NCBI GenBank assembly: GCA_017163975.1
Contig: JAFFSR010000021.1
Coordinates: 1,354,501-1,418,500, forward strand
Direction of reading: 5' to 3'
DNA from: Anastatus disparis
Lineage: Eukaryota > Arthropoda > Insecta > Hymenoptera > Eupelmidae
Length of the DNA: 64,000 nt
Shown here: positions 35,760 to 47,215 of the stretch, piece by piece
Position numbering within the stretch: the stretch's first letter is position 1
Layout of the letters: every line of letters begins with the position of its first letter
Notes under the pieces: model-generated
The model's database searches: none
Seen by the model: the letters and a program-made list of their open reading frames with translations, nothing else
Told to the model about the DNA's origin: nothing
Position numbers and translations under genes: made by a program

Positions 35760-37497
35760 AATTCTTTCAACACTTTCTATCTACTTTAAATAAACTTAGA
35801 ATTGCTTTTATATTAACTTATTTGATTAATTGTATTTTCATACGTAAAAGTTGAAAAACCAAAAAAAATTTATGAAAAATGCTATGAATTGTCATTGGAA
35901 AAAAAATTGAATGCTAATAAAATTAAGGCTTAGCGTTAATTTAATTAAGGGCACAAAATACCTTTCACAAATGTTTTTACTCTATCTTATTTATTTTTAC
36001 TTATGTGATGAATATAGGAAGATGAATTTTAAATGATTTTCATTTCTTTTTTCAATTTTGCAATTTTCCAGAAATTTATAGCTAAAATAATATGATATAC
36101 TATACAAATTTTTTTTAATTAGCTGATTTAATAATGAATATATCTTAAATAATCTCCGAAAAGTTTCTTATGTAAATCTAATTTCGTTTTTATTTTGTTA
36201 AGAGGCGGTCGGAACCAAATCAGATACTTAGTTCAGTGTTTATAATAAACGCTTATAATAATTTAATTACTCATTCATACGACAAAAATAAAGTCAATAA
36301 CTCTAGTCATGTACATGCATAATTTAAAATAGTTAAAGCCACAATAATATACAAAATATTATCGTCAGGCGAAAAATTCTATTTCATAGTCAAAGCGACA
36401 ATCAATTTTTTGCATGTAATATATGTCAAGTCAGCATTTTTCGCTTCATGACAATATTTTGCATGTTTTTGTCGCTTTAATTATTTTATTGTATTTTTTA
36501 CATATATGACTAGAGGAATCGACTATATTTTCGCAGTGTAAATGAGTAAATAAATTTTTATAAGCATTTATTATAAGTATCAAAATAAGTAACTTCAAGA
36601 CAGTTTTTCTTAAATATTGAATTATAAAAATTTTCAGTCTGCTTTTGAATAATATTTTTATTATAAAAAGAATTGAAATAAATCTAAGGGGAAAATGTGT
36701 TTGGTGCCCTATATTGCGAATTTCATTGAGTAAAATAACACAATAACTCACAAGTTATTAGTTATAATAATTTTCTGAACTCTTTTCACATTAATTCAAA
36801 TAATGTTAAATATATTTTAACTAAATCTTGCTATCACGTATATGTTATTGAATGTGAAATATTTTGTAATATAATACAATAAGTAAGATATAATTTAACA
36901 TAACAATAATTATATCAAGATTCATTAAAAAAATATAGAGTCGTTGCACCAATAAATGAATTGTTTAGAAAAAACTCATTTTGAAATATTTCTTTTTTAT
37001 ATTTAAACACCTTTTTGAAATATCAAACTTGGATCATATTCTTTAGTAAAGTTTTGAGAACTTAATAAAAAAAAACGTCTATTTTTTCTTAAGTATTTAA
37101 TATCTATTATATTTATTGTGAATTTTATAATATGTGTAATTCATGTAATTTTTTCTAGATAAATTTTTAATTTATCGTTTAACATGTAATATCAAAATTA
37201 AAGTTTTAAATGTATTCTCTTAAATAAGATTGATAAATAAAACTATATTTTTTTATAATGCCTAATATATGGAATTAAATCTATATCTATTCATTCATTG
37301 GTGACATTTCACGGACTCGGTACTTAACCTTAATTAAATTAGAAATTAATTAAACTTATTTACCTTGTTTGTATTTATATAAAATATTTAATATGATTGA
37401 ATATTTAAATTTAATTTATTTTTATATATATAGATATGTATATAAATATATATGTATGTATATAAAATAAAAATGTTAAGATATTTTCATTAGATAT
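35760..37497. other. AT-rich intergenic DNA
   Basis: No coding frame is supported. It holds the second copy of the dispersed repeat (36411-36584) and otherwise AT-rich sequence up to the target duplication of the next transposon. Confidence 0.5.
36411..36584 (+). repeat. Dispersed repeat, copy B
   Basis: Direct copy of 27311-27479 with scattered substitutions and small indels. Confidence 0.75.
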
Positions 37498-37501
37498 ACA
37501 T

Positions 37502-38029
37502 GGCTGATTCCATTTCAAATCGAACAGTCAGTATACACTCAAGTGACCAATTACTGCGCTAATGGAGTATGTTATTCTACCCTAAAAATAAGGGTATGTG
37601 TATTTTTTTATTTTGCTGAAATATCAAAATTGCATCAGATATGCACTTTTGAAAATTGCATACAAAAACTAAATGTTAAAACTGAAAATGTTGAGAATAA
37701 CTTTAGAGGGCTATTGTTTTACCAATTTTCAATGAATTTTGGTAAACCTTATTTTGTTTTATTATGTTTTAAGCCCTCTTTAATTCAGTGCAAGAAATTT
37801 CCAAAAAAACTGAAAAATTACTAAGATATGTGCATTTTACCAAAAAATGCACTTTTTATGCACATGCATTTTTCTCGAAAAACCCATTTTTTTTTTGCTG
37901 AAATTTTTTGTGCTCATAGAGGACCAAATTACCTATCTAATGGTACTTGGTTGATCCCGTACTTATTTGTTTAAAGCGAGAAAAAAAATTCACAAATTTT
38001 ATTGGTGAAAAATTTTTGTATATACGTTC
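37502..38029. repeat. Left terminal inverted repeat
   Basis: 528 bp, inverted copy of 41312-41835. It includes an ATGCACTTTTTATGCACATGCAT segment with internal symmetry. Confidence 0.93.
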
Positions 38030-38181
38030 AGAAATTTTAAGCAATGTAGATTTAAACACTATCCTTCTTTTAGCATTACCCAGGAACAACGACGTGGACG
38101 TACAAGGTTTCTGTTCCCTTCGGGGTGCTTTTAAAGTGAGTTCCCCTTGCCTCTCACTGTTGGGATGCTTCAAAAATATAA

Positions 38182-38938
38182 TTATAAATAATTACTTTTT
38201 TTTTTATTTTTGCACTTATTATTTTTAGTTCTAAGTATAGCCTTACGACGTTTGACTTTTTTTTTCTTGCCTTTCACTTCAGTCAGTGCATGTATAGCTG
38301 TTCTGCCAACAAATATATGCGATTTCCATTCCCCAAGTTGTTTTAACCACATATGACTTTTTTGAATTCCATTATATTTAGGAACTGTACTCCATTCAAT
38401 ATTTTTTTTTTCTAAATTTTTCAATCTCATTTATTGGTAATAATATGATTTTGATTGCACTGGTGTACTTTTGAACCCAATTTATAAAATCGTCAGCATT
38501 TTGTATCGATTCTTCATGAACTCTTTTTAAGTTATGTGAAGTAGCATAATGCTTTAGAAGCCCACCTATTCCATCAACGGCTCCTTTCCCATGACTTGTC
38601 GCAGAAAATAACCATTTCATTTGATAAGAAAAATGTTTGAATTCATGTAGCTGAAAACGATTTTTGAATTGGCTTGCAGCTCCATCTGATATAATAGTGA
38701 CTTTAGTAACTAAATCATTTTTCATAAGATCGATAATTTTATTTATTGCTAATAGCGCATATGCAGTATCATGCTTTTTGTCGTCACTAACGATCGTAAA
38801 GCTTTGCGTTATCTCTCCTTGGTAACAGACTGCAGTAAAAATAGAAATTTGGTTATTTACCCAATGATTTCCCTGAACCGCTTTATTATTTATTACAGAC
38901 CAATTTTCTGCAAAATCAACGTGGATAATTAACTTACT
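38182..38938 (-). pseudogene. Transposase, catalytic C-terminal half
   Basis: Reading from 38935 the frame gives KLIIHVDFAENWSVIN (probable first catalytic Asp), HWVNNQISIFTAV, SDDKKHDTAYA, IISDGAASQFKNRF (probable second Asp) and SATSHGKGAVDGIGG. These motifs recur in uncharacterised transposase-like proteins of invertebrates. After 38401-38411 (a run of ten or so A on the coding strand) the frame shifts and continues to 38182 with a Lys-rich tail. The pattern suggests a DDE-type nuclease, but the third acidic residue was not assigned. Confidence 0.7.
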
Positions 38939-38939
38939 A

Positions 38940-39597
38940 GGAGAGTATCAGACCTCCGGATCACGGATTTTGCTTAAACGTTGGGATAAGTTTTCAGATG
39001 TCAAAATATGGAAGGAAACAAAATTTTAGACCCCAACGCTCAATATTTCCCTAGTTACAGGCAATTAAAGAAAATCACTAAAAAAGTTACCAGATTTTCA
39101 AACGCATATAGTTCCTTAGCATTGATAGCTAGGAGCTTGAAACTTTTTTTAAATGAAAGTTGAGCTCAAATCCTTTCGAAATAGTAGTTATAGCATGTCA
39201 AAATATTATTTTTTCCCAAAGTTATAGCGTGATAAACATTGGACCTGATTTTTCTTTTTAAAACATTAATTAATAACAAAAGCTGAAATTGGGTCTAATG
39301 TTTATTACGCTATAACTTTGGGAAAAAATAATATTTTGACATGCTATAACTACTATTTCAAAAGGATTTGAGCTCAGCTTTCATTTAAAAAAAGTTTCAA
39401 GCTCCTAGCTATTAATGCTAAGGAACTATATGCGTTTGAAAATCTAGTAACTTTTTTAGTGATTTTCTTTAATTGCCTGTAACTAGGGAAATATTGAGCG
39501 TTGGGGTCTAAAATTTCGTTTCCTTTCATATTTTGACATCTGAAAACTTATCCCAAAGTTTGAGCAAAATCCGTGATCCGGAGGTCTGATACTCTCC
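38940..39597. mobile_element. Nested 658-bp foldback/palindromic MITE
   Basis: Two arms of roughly 305 bp (38940-39245 and 39290-39597) are inverted copies with few mismatches, separated by a short loop. The ends read GGAGAGTATCAGACC and GGTCTGATACTCTCC, with TA on both sides (38938-38939 and 39598-39599). It is non-coding and interrupts the transposase between the N- and C-terminal halves. A TA duplication would fit a Tc1/mariner-type MITE, but flanking symmetry makes the exact duplication uncertain. Confidence 0.88.
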
Positions 39598-39599
39598 TA

Positions 39600-40997
39600 G
39601 TTAGTAGGATCAGCTTTACCTTCTTCTTTTTCTTTTTCTATAGCTTCACGTTGAATATTTTTTATGTATACGTGAGTACTTGCTTTTAGTACGCAGATTG
39701 AAAATTTTTCTTAAAAAACTGATAAGCTTACTGTTTGTTTGATAAGATTACCATTATCCCACAAAGCAAATGTAATTTCATCTTCACAATTTTCTTTCAG
39801 TTTTAACAATTTTAATGTGATACCCTCACTACCGGGGCGATAATTGCATTCTTGCAAGAAACACGAATCAGATGGTTCAGAGCACAACATTGCGTTAGTT
39901 ATTTCTGAACGAATTAAATCTAATTCAGAATTATTATCGCCTCTAAAACGAATTAAACTTGAAAGAAACAGTTCAAAATTTTTGCAATGTACACAAAGAC
40001 AAGTTTCCTTCACAGGGCTTGTTAAGACGAAACTTGGTCTTAGACTATAGAATTTCGATTTTCCTATTTGTAAGTTTGGATTTTCTTGTCTGAATTGACT
40101 ATATGTTTCTTTTAAGCTTCCAGTAAGAAATCGTTTAACCTTTTTAGTTTTTGTATTATTAACTTTAACAGTAACAACATCAGATTTATTTTGACTTTGT
40201 CTACTACAATTAAAATCATCATTTAAAAAATATTCCATAGCGATATTTTTTGTATTTTCATCAATAGGATGACCAGTATATGAATCTGGCTCCGAATAAA
40301 CTCCTTTATTTTTCACGAAATTTCTTGATTTATTTATCATATACTCGCTTATATTCGGGAATAGTGAGCAAATTTTTATTTTGCTTAATTTTGAAGGTAG
40401 TAGAGTTAGAAGTTTTATTTTCTCCGAAACAGAAGAACATTTTTCTAAAGCCGATTTGAAATTTTCTACAAATTCGTTCCAATAGTTTTCATTCGAACTT
40501 TTGTCCGATTCGATTGATTCAACTGAAATGCCATACGCATCTTCTAATTTACTTCCGACAGTAGCAGAAAAAGCTGAAATTAAAGATTTTTTCTTTTTAG
40601 ATACGTAATTTTCTGTTAAATTTTTAGGTATTGCAGTTTTTCTTTTTAGCGGCGAGACGCATTGAGGTAAAATTGTATTAATACTTTCGTTTAATTCCTG
40701 TATTCGTTCGGGTGTCTTGGGGATAAAATCATCATGTTTTTCGCTAAAAAGTTCAGTGATTTCATTTTCAGATGTAGATTCAAGATCACTTGAAATCATT
40801 TTTGATATGCGTTCATGGCAATTTTTGCATACATTAGTAGAGGGCAGTATCTTTAAATCTGGATAAAACTGTGCCAAATTAATGGCCAAATCTTTCAACG
40901 GTCTAAAACGTAAATTTCTGCTTCTATAAACTACCTTCTTATGCATTTGAAAAAAATCGGGACATCGAATTCTTGTAGAAGAGTGAATTTCGGACAT
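39600..40997 (-). pseudogene. Transposase, N-terminal half
   Basis: A 428-codon frame (to 39711), whose frame continues after one TAA to the nested palindrome at 39600. It has Cys pairs suggestive of zinc binding (CKNCHERI near residue 60; CLCVHCKNFE and CSEPSDSCFLQEC near residues 335-385), Lys-rich patches (nuclear localisation) and the motif GKSKFYSLRPSFV typical of the same transposase-like family. Likely DNA-binding half of the transposase. Start at 40997 chosen as the first Met inside the TIRs. Confidence 0.65.
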
Positions 40998-41311
40998 CGT
41001 AATTGCAGAGTTTTGTTAACTTTTTCACAAGTCCGAAAAGTACCTTTCAAAGCAGACGTAAGAATAACTAGCTTGTATATAACAATTCTAATATGCTGTT
41101 TTGGTTACGCGAGGTATTTGTCCGCGAATGAGCCTCCTATTGTCTGTACATCGAAACATACATAATATAGATATAGACAAATAGAATTTTTATTTTCCAT
41201 TTTTTAATATGGATATATATCACTATTGATGATATATACATACATACAAAGGTAAACAAATAATGAGCGAAGCATGCGACAGCGTTGGAATGAACATTGT
41301 TTAAGACTTTC
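40998..41311. other. Transposon interior between transposase start and right TIR
   Basis: About 310 bp of AT-rich DNA without a frame; probably the promoter side of the transposase gene. Confidence 0.45.
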
Positions 41312-41835
41312 GAACGTATATACAAAAATTTTTCACCAATAAAATTTGTGAATTTTTTTTCTCGCTTCAAACAAATAAGTACGGGATCAACCAAGTACCA
41401 TTAGATAGGTAATTTGGTCCTCTATGAGCACAAAAAATTTCAGCAAAAAAAAAAATGGGTTTTTCGAGAAAAATGCATGTGCATAAAAAGTGCATTTTTT
41501 GGTAAAATGCACATATTTTAGTAATTTTTCAGTCTTTTTGGAAATTTCTTGCACTGAATTAAAGAGGGCTTAAAACATAATAGAACAAAATAAGGTTTAC
41601 CAAAATTCATTGAAAATTGGTAGAACGATAGCCCTCTAAAGTTATTCTCAACATTTTCAGTTTTAACATTTAGTTTTTGTATGCAATTTTTAAAAGTTCT
41701 GATGCAATTTTGATATTTCAGCAAAATAAAAAAATACACATACCCTTATTTTTAGGGTAGAATAACATACTCCATTAGCGCAGTAATTGGTCACTTGAGT
41801 GTATACTGACTGTTCGATTTGAAATGGAATCAGCC
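41312..41835. repeat. Right terminal inverted repeat
   Basis: 524 bp, inverted copy of 37502-38029, ending GGAATCAGCC before the ACAT duplication. Confidence 0.93.
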
Positions 41836-42015
41836 ACATATGAAATTTGTTTTTAAGCATCTTTCACGCGTGAAAGAGGTTATTTAGTATATAGGAGATA
41901 TGCCGATCATATGCAAATAAAATATAGGAATAAGGAAAGTTAAAAGGGACGTATTTAGTTAAGACCTTCGCAGGCTAAAAGAAGAAGACATAAGGAATAA
42001 GAAAAAACATTGCCA

Positions 42016-42016
<1 letters not shown>

Positions 42017-42057
<41 letters not shown>

Positions 42058-42100
42058 TAGGGGGGGTTCCCCCCTGCTCGCTCCGCTCGCCAACCCCCCG
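42017..42100. repeat. (TA)20 followed by G/C-run hairpin
   Basis: Twenty TA units (42017-42056) lead directly into CTAGGGGGGG, TT, CCCCCC, then TGCTCGCTCCGCTCGCC, AA, CCCCCC. The G run can pair with either C run, giving two alternative stem-loops. It is by far the most GC-rich spot in this AT-rich part and lies next to the inverted satellite region. It could be a terminal hairpin of a mobile element. Confidence 0.6.
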
Positions 42101-42114
42101 AATACACACATTCT

Positions 42115-43211
42115 AAAGTAAATAGAAGAGTAGGACATAATGAGTTGAAATTTAATATTTGTGAATGTGAAAAAAGTTCAATAGAAAACATCGATACATA
42201 AAAATATAAGATATGAAGTTATAGAATTAGAATTAATAAAAAAAAGATGGTTTAACGCTATATTCAAAAGTTTACAATGAATCAAACTTATATATCTTTA
42301 AAATAAATTAGAAATATAATAGTAAATAACATTAAAATTTCAAGTTATGGTTGTATATAGTAATATTTAATAATAATTACTAGCGAATAATAAAAAATAG
42401 AGTAATAGAATAATTGAAAATTATAATTATAAATAAATATTTTTATCTTCTTATGTCATAAATTTTATATATAAAATGCAAAGAAAACGCTCCCTCTCTG
42501 CATTTTTTATTTTTGGGCTTGAGACCAGCATATATAAATATATGGCTGCATTAAGAGTGTTTTTTTTGTAGCTAAAAGAAGCTAACATTTTTATTCTTTA
42601 TTGTTGCTAAAAAAGCGTACACTTTTTTTTCATTATCACTAAATCAAATTTATATTAATTCAAAGTAAATAGAAGAGTAGGACATAATGAATCTAAATTT
42701 CATATTTGCGAATGTGAAAAAACTTCAACAGAAAACATCGATATATAAAAATATAAGATATGAAGTTATCGAATAAGAATTAATTAAAAAAGATGGTTTA
42801 ACGCAATATTCAAAAGTTCACAATGAATCAAACCTATATATTTTTGAAATAAATTAAAAATAGAATAAAAAATAATAATAAAATTTCAAGTTATGATTGT
42901 ATATAATAATATTTAATAACAATTATAAGCTAATAATAAAATATAGAATAATAGAATAATTGAAAATTATGATTATAAATAAATATTTTTATCTTTTTAT
43001 GTTATAAATTTTATACATAAGATGCAAAAAAAACGCTCCCTCTCTGCATTTTTTATTTTTAGGCTTGAGACCAACATATATAAATATATGGCTGCATTAA
43101 GAGTGTTTTTTTTTGTAGCTAAAAGAAGCTTACATTTTTATTTTTTACTGTCACTAAAGAAGCGTACACTTTTTTTTCATTGTCGCTAAAAAGCTTACAA
43201 ATTAATTTATT
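42115..43211 (+). repeat. Tandem duplication of a 547-bp unit
   Basis: Copy 1 (42115-42661) and copy 2 (42662 to about 43211) both begin AAAGTAAATAGAAGAGTAGG and share GCTCCCTCTCTGCATTTTTT and ATATGGCTGCATTAAGAGTG. Each ends in units of the GTCGCTAAAA..AGCTTACA satellite. No coding frame. Confidence 0.88.
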
Positions 43212-43780
43212 ATTGTCGCTGAAACATATAGATCTATTGTTTGTTGTCGCTAAAAAAATCTCATATAAGCATACAAATTTATTGTTTGTTGTCGCTAGAA
43301 GGAGCTTACAAATTAATTTGTTATTATTACTGAAATAATTTTATATACTAATTTTTTATTGTTGCTAATAGAAGTTTACAAATTTAAATTTCATTGTAGT
43401 TATAAAAAGCTTACATATTTATTTTTTATTGTCGTTAAAGAAGCTTGTACAGTTGTTTTGTACTTTTACTAAAAAAAAGTTTAAATTATTTCAAATACTT
43501 ATTTAATATGTCGTTAAATTTTATGCTAAAGAAGCGTACACTTTTTTTTCATTGTCGCTAAAAAAGCTTACAAATTTCTTTATTATTGTCGCTGAAGCAT
43601 ACAGATCTATTGTTTATTGTCGTTAAAAAAATTTCATATAAGCATACAAATTTATTGTTTGTTGTCGCTAATAGAAACTTACAAATTTAAATTTTATTGT
43701 AGTTATAAAAAGCTTACATATATATTTTTTATTGTTGTTTAAAAAAAATTATAAATTTAATTTTTTTGTAGTAAATCAAT
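43100..43780 (-). repeat. AGCGACAATAAA satellite, short left block (inverted)
   Basis: Units such as GTCGCTAAAAAAGCTTACAAA are the reverse complement of the units that fill 57-64 kb. One unit, with CTCATATAAGCATACAAATTTATTGTTTGTTGTCGC spread over 43260-43300, matches right-hand units almost base for base. It gives a pair of inverted arms about 13 kb apart. Confidence 0.88.
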
Positions 43781-43913
43781 ATTATTTTATAATCAATATT
43801 ATTTTATAATCAATATTATTTTAATTATCATCAATTTGTTTTTCTGTAATCTTGAAAAATAATCATTTTATAATATGAATATTGTATTAATTAATGTAAG
43901 GAAATAAAAATAT

Positions 43914-44996
43914 TTAATTTACCTTATTTAAAATTATTTCATTTGCTAAGATAAGGTCCTCTAACTCCATGTTTTCATCATTTAATACTTTAATGAATTC
44001 CAATCTTTTTACTTTTAGTATGTATGAAATATCTGTAAAATTTTTAAATATATAAATATCCATCTATATATAAATATACATGAGTGTATATGCATATAAT
44101 ATATTATTATAATTGTTTTTACTATTTTCTTCTATTTCTCCGATAATTTCTAGTTTTGTCCCTCTTTCCCAATTTACATATTCATTTTCTAATTTACTTA
44201 ATAAGACATCCAATTTATATTGTCCATCCGTTAATATTCCGATGTATTCCGATTCATTTTTTTAGTTTTTTGCACAAAAGAATTTTTTAAGTATCCTTGT
44301 ATTTCTAAAAAATAAAAAATTATTTATTCAAATTATTATATTTTTTTTCAATAATATTTAATTACTTATTAATCCAGGTCTTAATTTTATTTCTTCGAAA
44401 TTTATTTTAATTGGTTTATTTTTCAATATTTTGTATTCCCCTAAATGAGTAATATTCGAATAATATTTTAATGTTAAGTCATATATTTGATTTTCTTTAT
44501 TGTATCCTCTTGCTTTTGATACATTAACATTCTCTAATAATATTTTCTGAAACATTAAAGAATGTTTAATATTAAGTTGCAATTAATAATATTGTATATT
44601 ATAAAAATTTACTTCGTTTAATTTTAGATTTTTTTTAAATTTTGCAATATATTCATCGTAAATATTGCATTGAATTCTGAATCCTTCAGAATTATTTAAT
44701 ATAAATTTTAAAATCCTGAAATCAGTCTGTTTTTGTTTGTTAACAAAAACTTGTTCTTCTGAAATTTCTTCAATATATGCAACCAGAGATCTATTATATA
44801 TAATCAAAAATATTTATATCATATATTATATTTTTGATTTTTTTAATAAAGTTTTTAATACATACGCTGATTGATCGCCTATTACAATTTTAGATTTTAA
44901 AAATTCCGTTGACGAAAACGGTATTTTTTCTTCTTTTTTGGAAATATGATCTTGGTATTTATCATCGCTTTTTCTTTTTAAATTTTTTTCACTCAT
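43914..44996 (-). CDS. Five-exon OB-fold (RPA1-like) protein gene
   Basis: Start ATG at 44996. Exons: 44996-44866, 44790-44613, 44546-44366, 44304-44123 and 44032-43914. Four introns of 75, 66, 61 and 90 bp each begin GT and end AG, the last three with T-rich 3' ends. The exons join in frame at every junction, with total coding length 791 nt. One missing base in an A run in exon 4 (44257-44263) would make 264 codons, so this copy has a frameshift or sequence error. The protein starts basic (KRKSDDKYQ) and contains DFRILKFILNN..FRIQCNIYDEYI and IYDLTLKYYSNITHLG, a pattern like the N-terminal OB folds of replication protein A. RPA-like single-strand-binding proteins are carried by some Helitrons. 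A helicase and a zinc finger lie nearby. Family call is tentative; the exon structure is strong. Confidence 0.68.
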
Positions 44997-45188
44997 GTTA
45001 ATTCTATAAATAAATTATTTAATAATTTAATAAATGTTAATGATAAATAAGTTGATTATACATTTCTTATAATGTATTTTTTTTTAAAGTATTATATAAA
45101 TATAAAAGTAATTAAATATTATAAATAAGATATTATTTTTATATATTTATTGTATTAATTTTTTTAATGTTATTAATATATACTTTAC

Positions 45189-45509
45189 ATTTTTATGAAT
45201 TTTTATGTGACGTAATAAATTATCTTTTCGATGAAATCCTTTTCCACAAATATTATTACAATTATATGCATGACTTTGTTAGTGTCTTATTAAATGTTCA
45301 TTTCTTATATATTTATTTTTGCAAATAGAACATTCTAATTTTTCAGGTTTGTTATGTTTTTTTAAATGTCTTATATAACCTCTTTTATATTTTAATATTG
45401 TTCCACATATATGACAAATATATATCTTTGATGAATGAAATTTCTTATTATGTTTCAATAAATGGTTATGTCTCTCAAATGATCGATTGCATTTAGTGCA
45501 AGTAAACAT
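45189..45509 (-). pseudogene. C2H2 zinc-finger protein, four fingers
   Basis: From 45509: CTKCNRSFERHNHLLKHNKKFH, then CHICGTILKYKRGYIRHLKKH, then CSICKNKYIRNEHLIRH, where the third finger meets an in-frame TAA (45279-45281). The same frame goes on with a fourth finger, CNNICGKGFHRKDNLLRHIKIH, to about 45189. Restoring one codon would give a compact DNA-binding protein of about 107 residues. It lies head-to-tail upstream of the OB-fold gene on the same strand, so the two probably belong to one mobile element. Confidence 0.8.
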
Positions 45510-46712
45510 ATTTATTGCTAAATTAATATAATAATACTTATTATATTATATATAGTGTAATTTAATATTTTTCAATATTATTAAGTTTCATTATTTATAA
45601 CTTATGTACATACGAGTAAATCTTCCATACTTTAAAAATTCATGTTACTTCGTCATTACTCGTAAATATGAGTTAGCATATCTTTTCAGCAAATGTATTC
45701 TGATTTATTGAGATATCAGAAAATAATTCTGATTTAGTTTGGATTATAAGTACACACATCATTTTATGGCAAATGGGAAAAAAAGGTTTTTTACTTCAAT
45801 TTTAAATGTTACCAGGTCATGTAAAATGATAAGTTATCGCTATTAAAAAAAATGACTATTGTTCTTTTGATCTAAAATTCACACCAATGCTGTATCTATG
45901 TACATACTTTTGGGAAAACAAGATCTTGGACGTGTGCCTGTTAACAAAAGTATTTTTTGAATAATTATTAAAATGTTACCAAAAATTTATATAATTTAAT
46001 TTTTTGTTGAACATATGATGTTGTAAAAAAGACTATTCAGCGATGACGTTTTAAACTATATCAAAAGGTAATATTAAGAAACACAAACAGAAATTTATTT
46101 ATTAAGAACGCGTGTTTAGTGTAGATAAAGTTCTGTGCTACTTTCAAATTATAATTAAAAAACGTAATTCATCTTTGAAAATATGTTTTTATCTTCTAAT
46201 ATGAAACACTGAGCTTTTTCTCTACGCATCTTTTCTCTGTTGTGAATTTTGTAATTTACTATTTTATAGTATTCAATGGAATTTTTAAGTTGGTTTTGAA
46301 GTATAATTTCAAGTATTCTGAAAATCATTTAATTTTTTCTAGTTATTAAATTTTTGGATTAACATTAATTACCTAGTTTCATAGATGTACCTCAAAAAGA
46401 CTATCCTCTAAAGTGAGTAACACGGTTTTTTTCTTTTATTATAATATGTTAAAATTCAGAAAAAATTTATTTTATACGTGTGTCTGTAATTTTTTTTTCT
46501 AATTTATTGTAGGTGAAATTTTAACACTATGGAGGATTTACTCATATATATGTTCTTTTTTAAATATATTATGAAATGTTTTGTTGCAATATTTCTAATA
46601 TATTTCAAAAAACATTTCATTAAATATTTTCGAAAGTTTTCGTGAAATTTAATTATGAATTTTGTAAAATTTAATTGCAAAATCTATTAAATAATTTTAA
46701 AACTTTACATGA
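45510..46712. other. AT-rich non-coding DNA
   Basis: No supported frame. It lies between two divergent gene groups (zinc finger/OB-fold to the left, helicase to the right) and may hold regulatory DNA or lost coding sequence. Confidence 0.45.
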
Positions 46713-47215
46713 AATGTTTTTTGAAACATCACATATAAGGTTTTCATTTGTTATAATTTATGTCAAATAGACAAAAAAGCAAGGAAAAAATTTAATACAT
46801 ATTTTTTTATTATATAGTATCATTACTAATATACTATGTATTTCTATATTTACGTTTATCAATATTTTTATATAAATATATAGATAAACATAAAATGTTA
46901 TAAACATTCATCAAAGTTAAAAATACTTTTTTATAAACGTTTTTTCTTTATATATTGGGTAAGAATAGTTATATTTAAATCACAGTTAAAAAAATAAAAT
47001 TAATTAAAATATTAAACAATGTAAATTAATTAACTGCTTATATTAAAAAAAAATGAAAATATATAAGATGGGATGTAGTTTTTAATGTAATAAAGCATAT
47101 AATTAAAAATCAAGTACAAAATATTGATATTGTTAGATGAGATCAAAGAAAATATATATTTCAAAAGAATGATAAATGATAAATAATGTTTTTTGAAACA
47201 TTACATATAAGGTTT
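46713..47215 (+). repeat. 31-bp direct repeats bounding ~440 bp upstream of the helicase fragment
   Basis: AATGTTTTTTGAAACATCAC..GGTTT at 46713-46743 recurs at 47185-47215 with one mismatch. The sequence between them is AT-rich and non-coding. The helicase reading frame becomes recognisable just at the second copy. Confidence 0.65.

Larger units (their letters stand above)
37502..41835 (-). mobile_element. DNA transposon with ~525-bp TIRs and 4-bp ACAT duplication (Sola-like candidate)
   Basis: The terminal inverted repeats 37502-38029 and 41312-41835 are highly similar (few mismatches, a 7-bp gap) and begin GGCTGATTCC. ACAT occurs at 37498-37501 and 41836-41839. The interior encodes a transposase on the minus strand. 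The 4-bp duplication and the transposase motifs are compatible with Sola-type elements, but I cannot confirm the superfamily. The coding region is broken by a stop, a frameshift in an A run and a nested palindromic element. Confidence 0.88.

Noticed and set aside
36446..36751. 101-codon minus-strand frame
   Set aside because: Overlaps the dispersed repeat and AT-rich DNA; no recognisable motif.
37543..37824. 93-codon frame, with a similar one at 41518-41739
   Set aside because: Both are in the terminal inverted repeats of the DNA transposon and mirror each other because the TIRs do.
38940..39597. Palindrome as a structural RNA gene
   Set aside because: Arms are far too long and perfect for a known RNA class, and flanking TA and position inside a transposase favour a foldback MITE.
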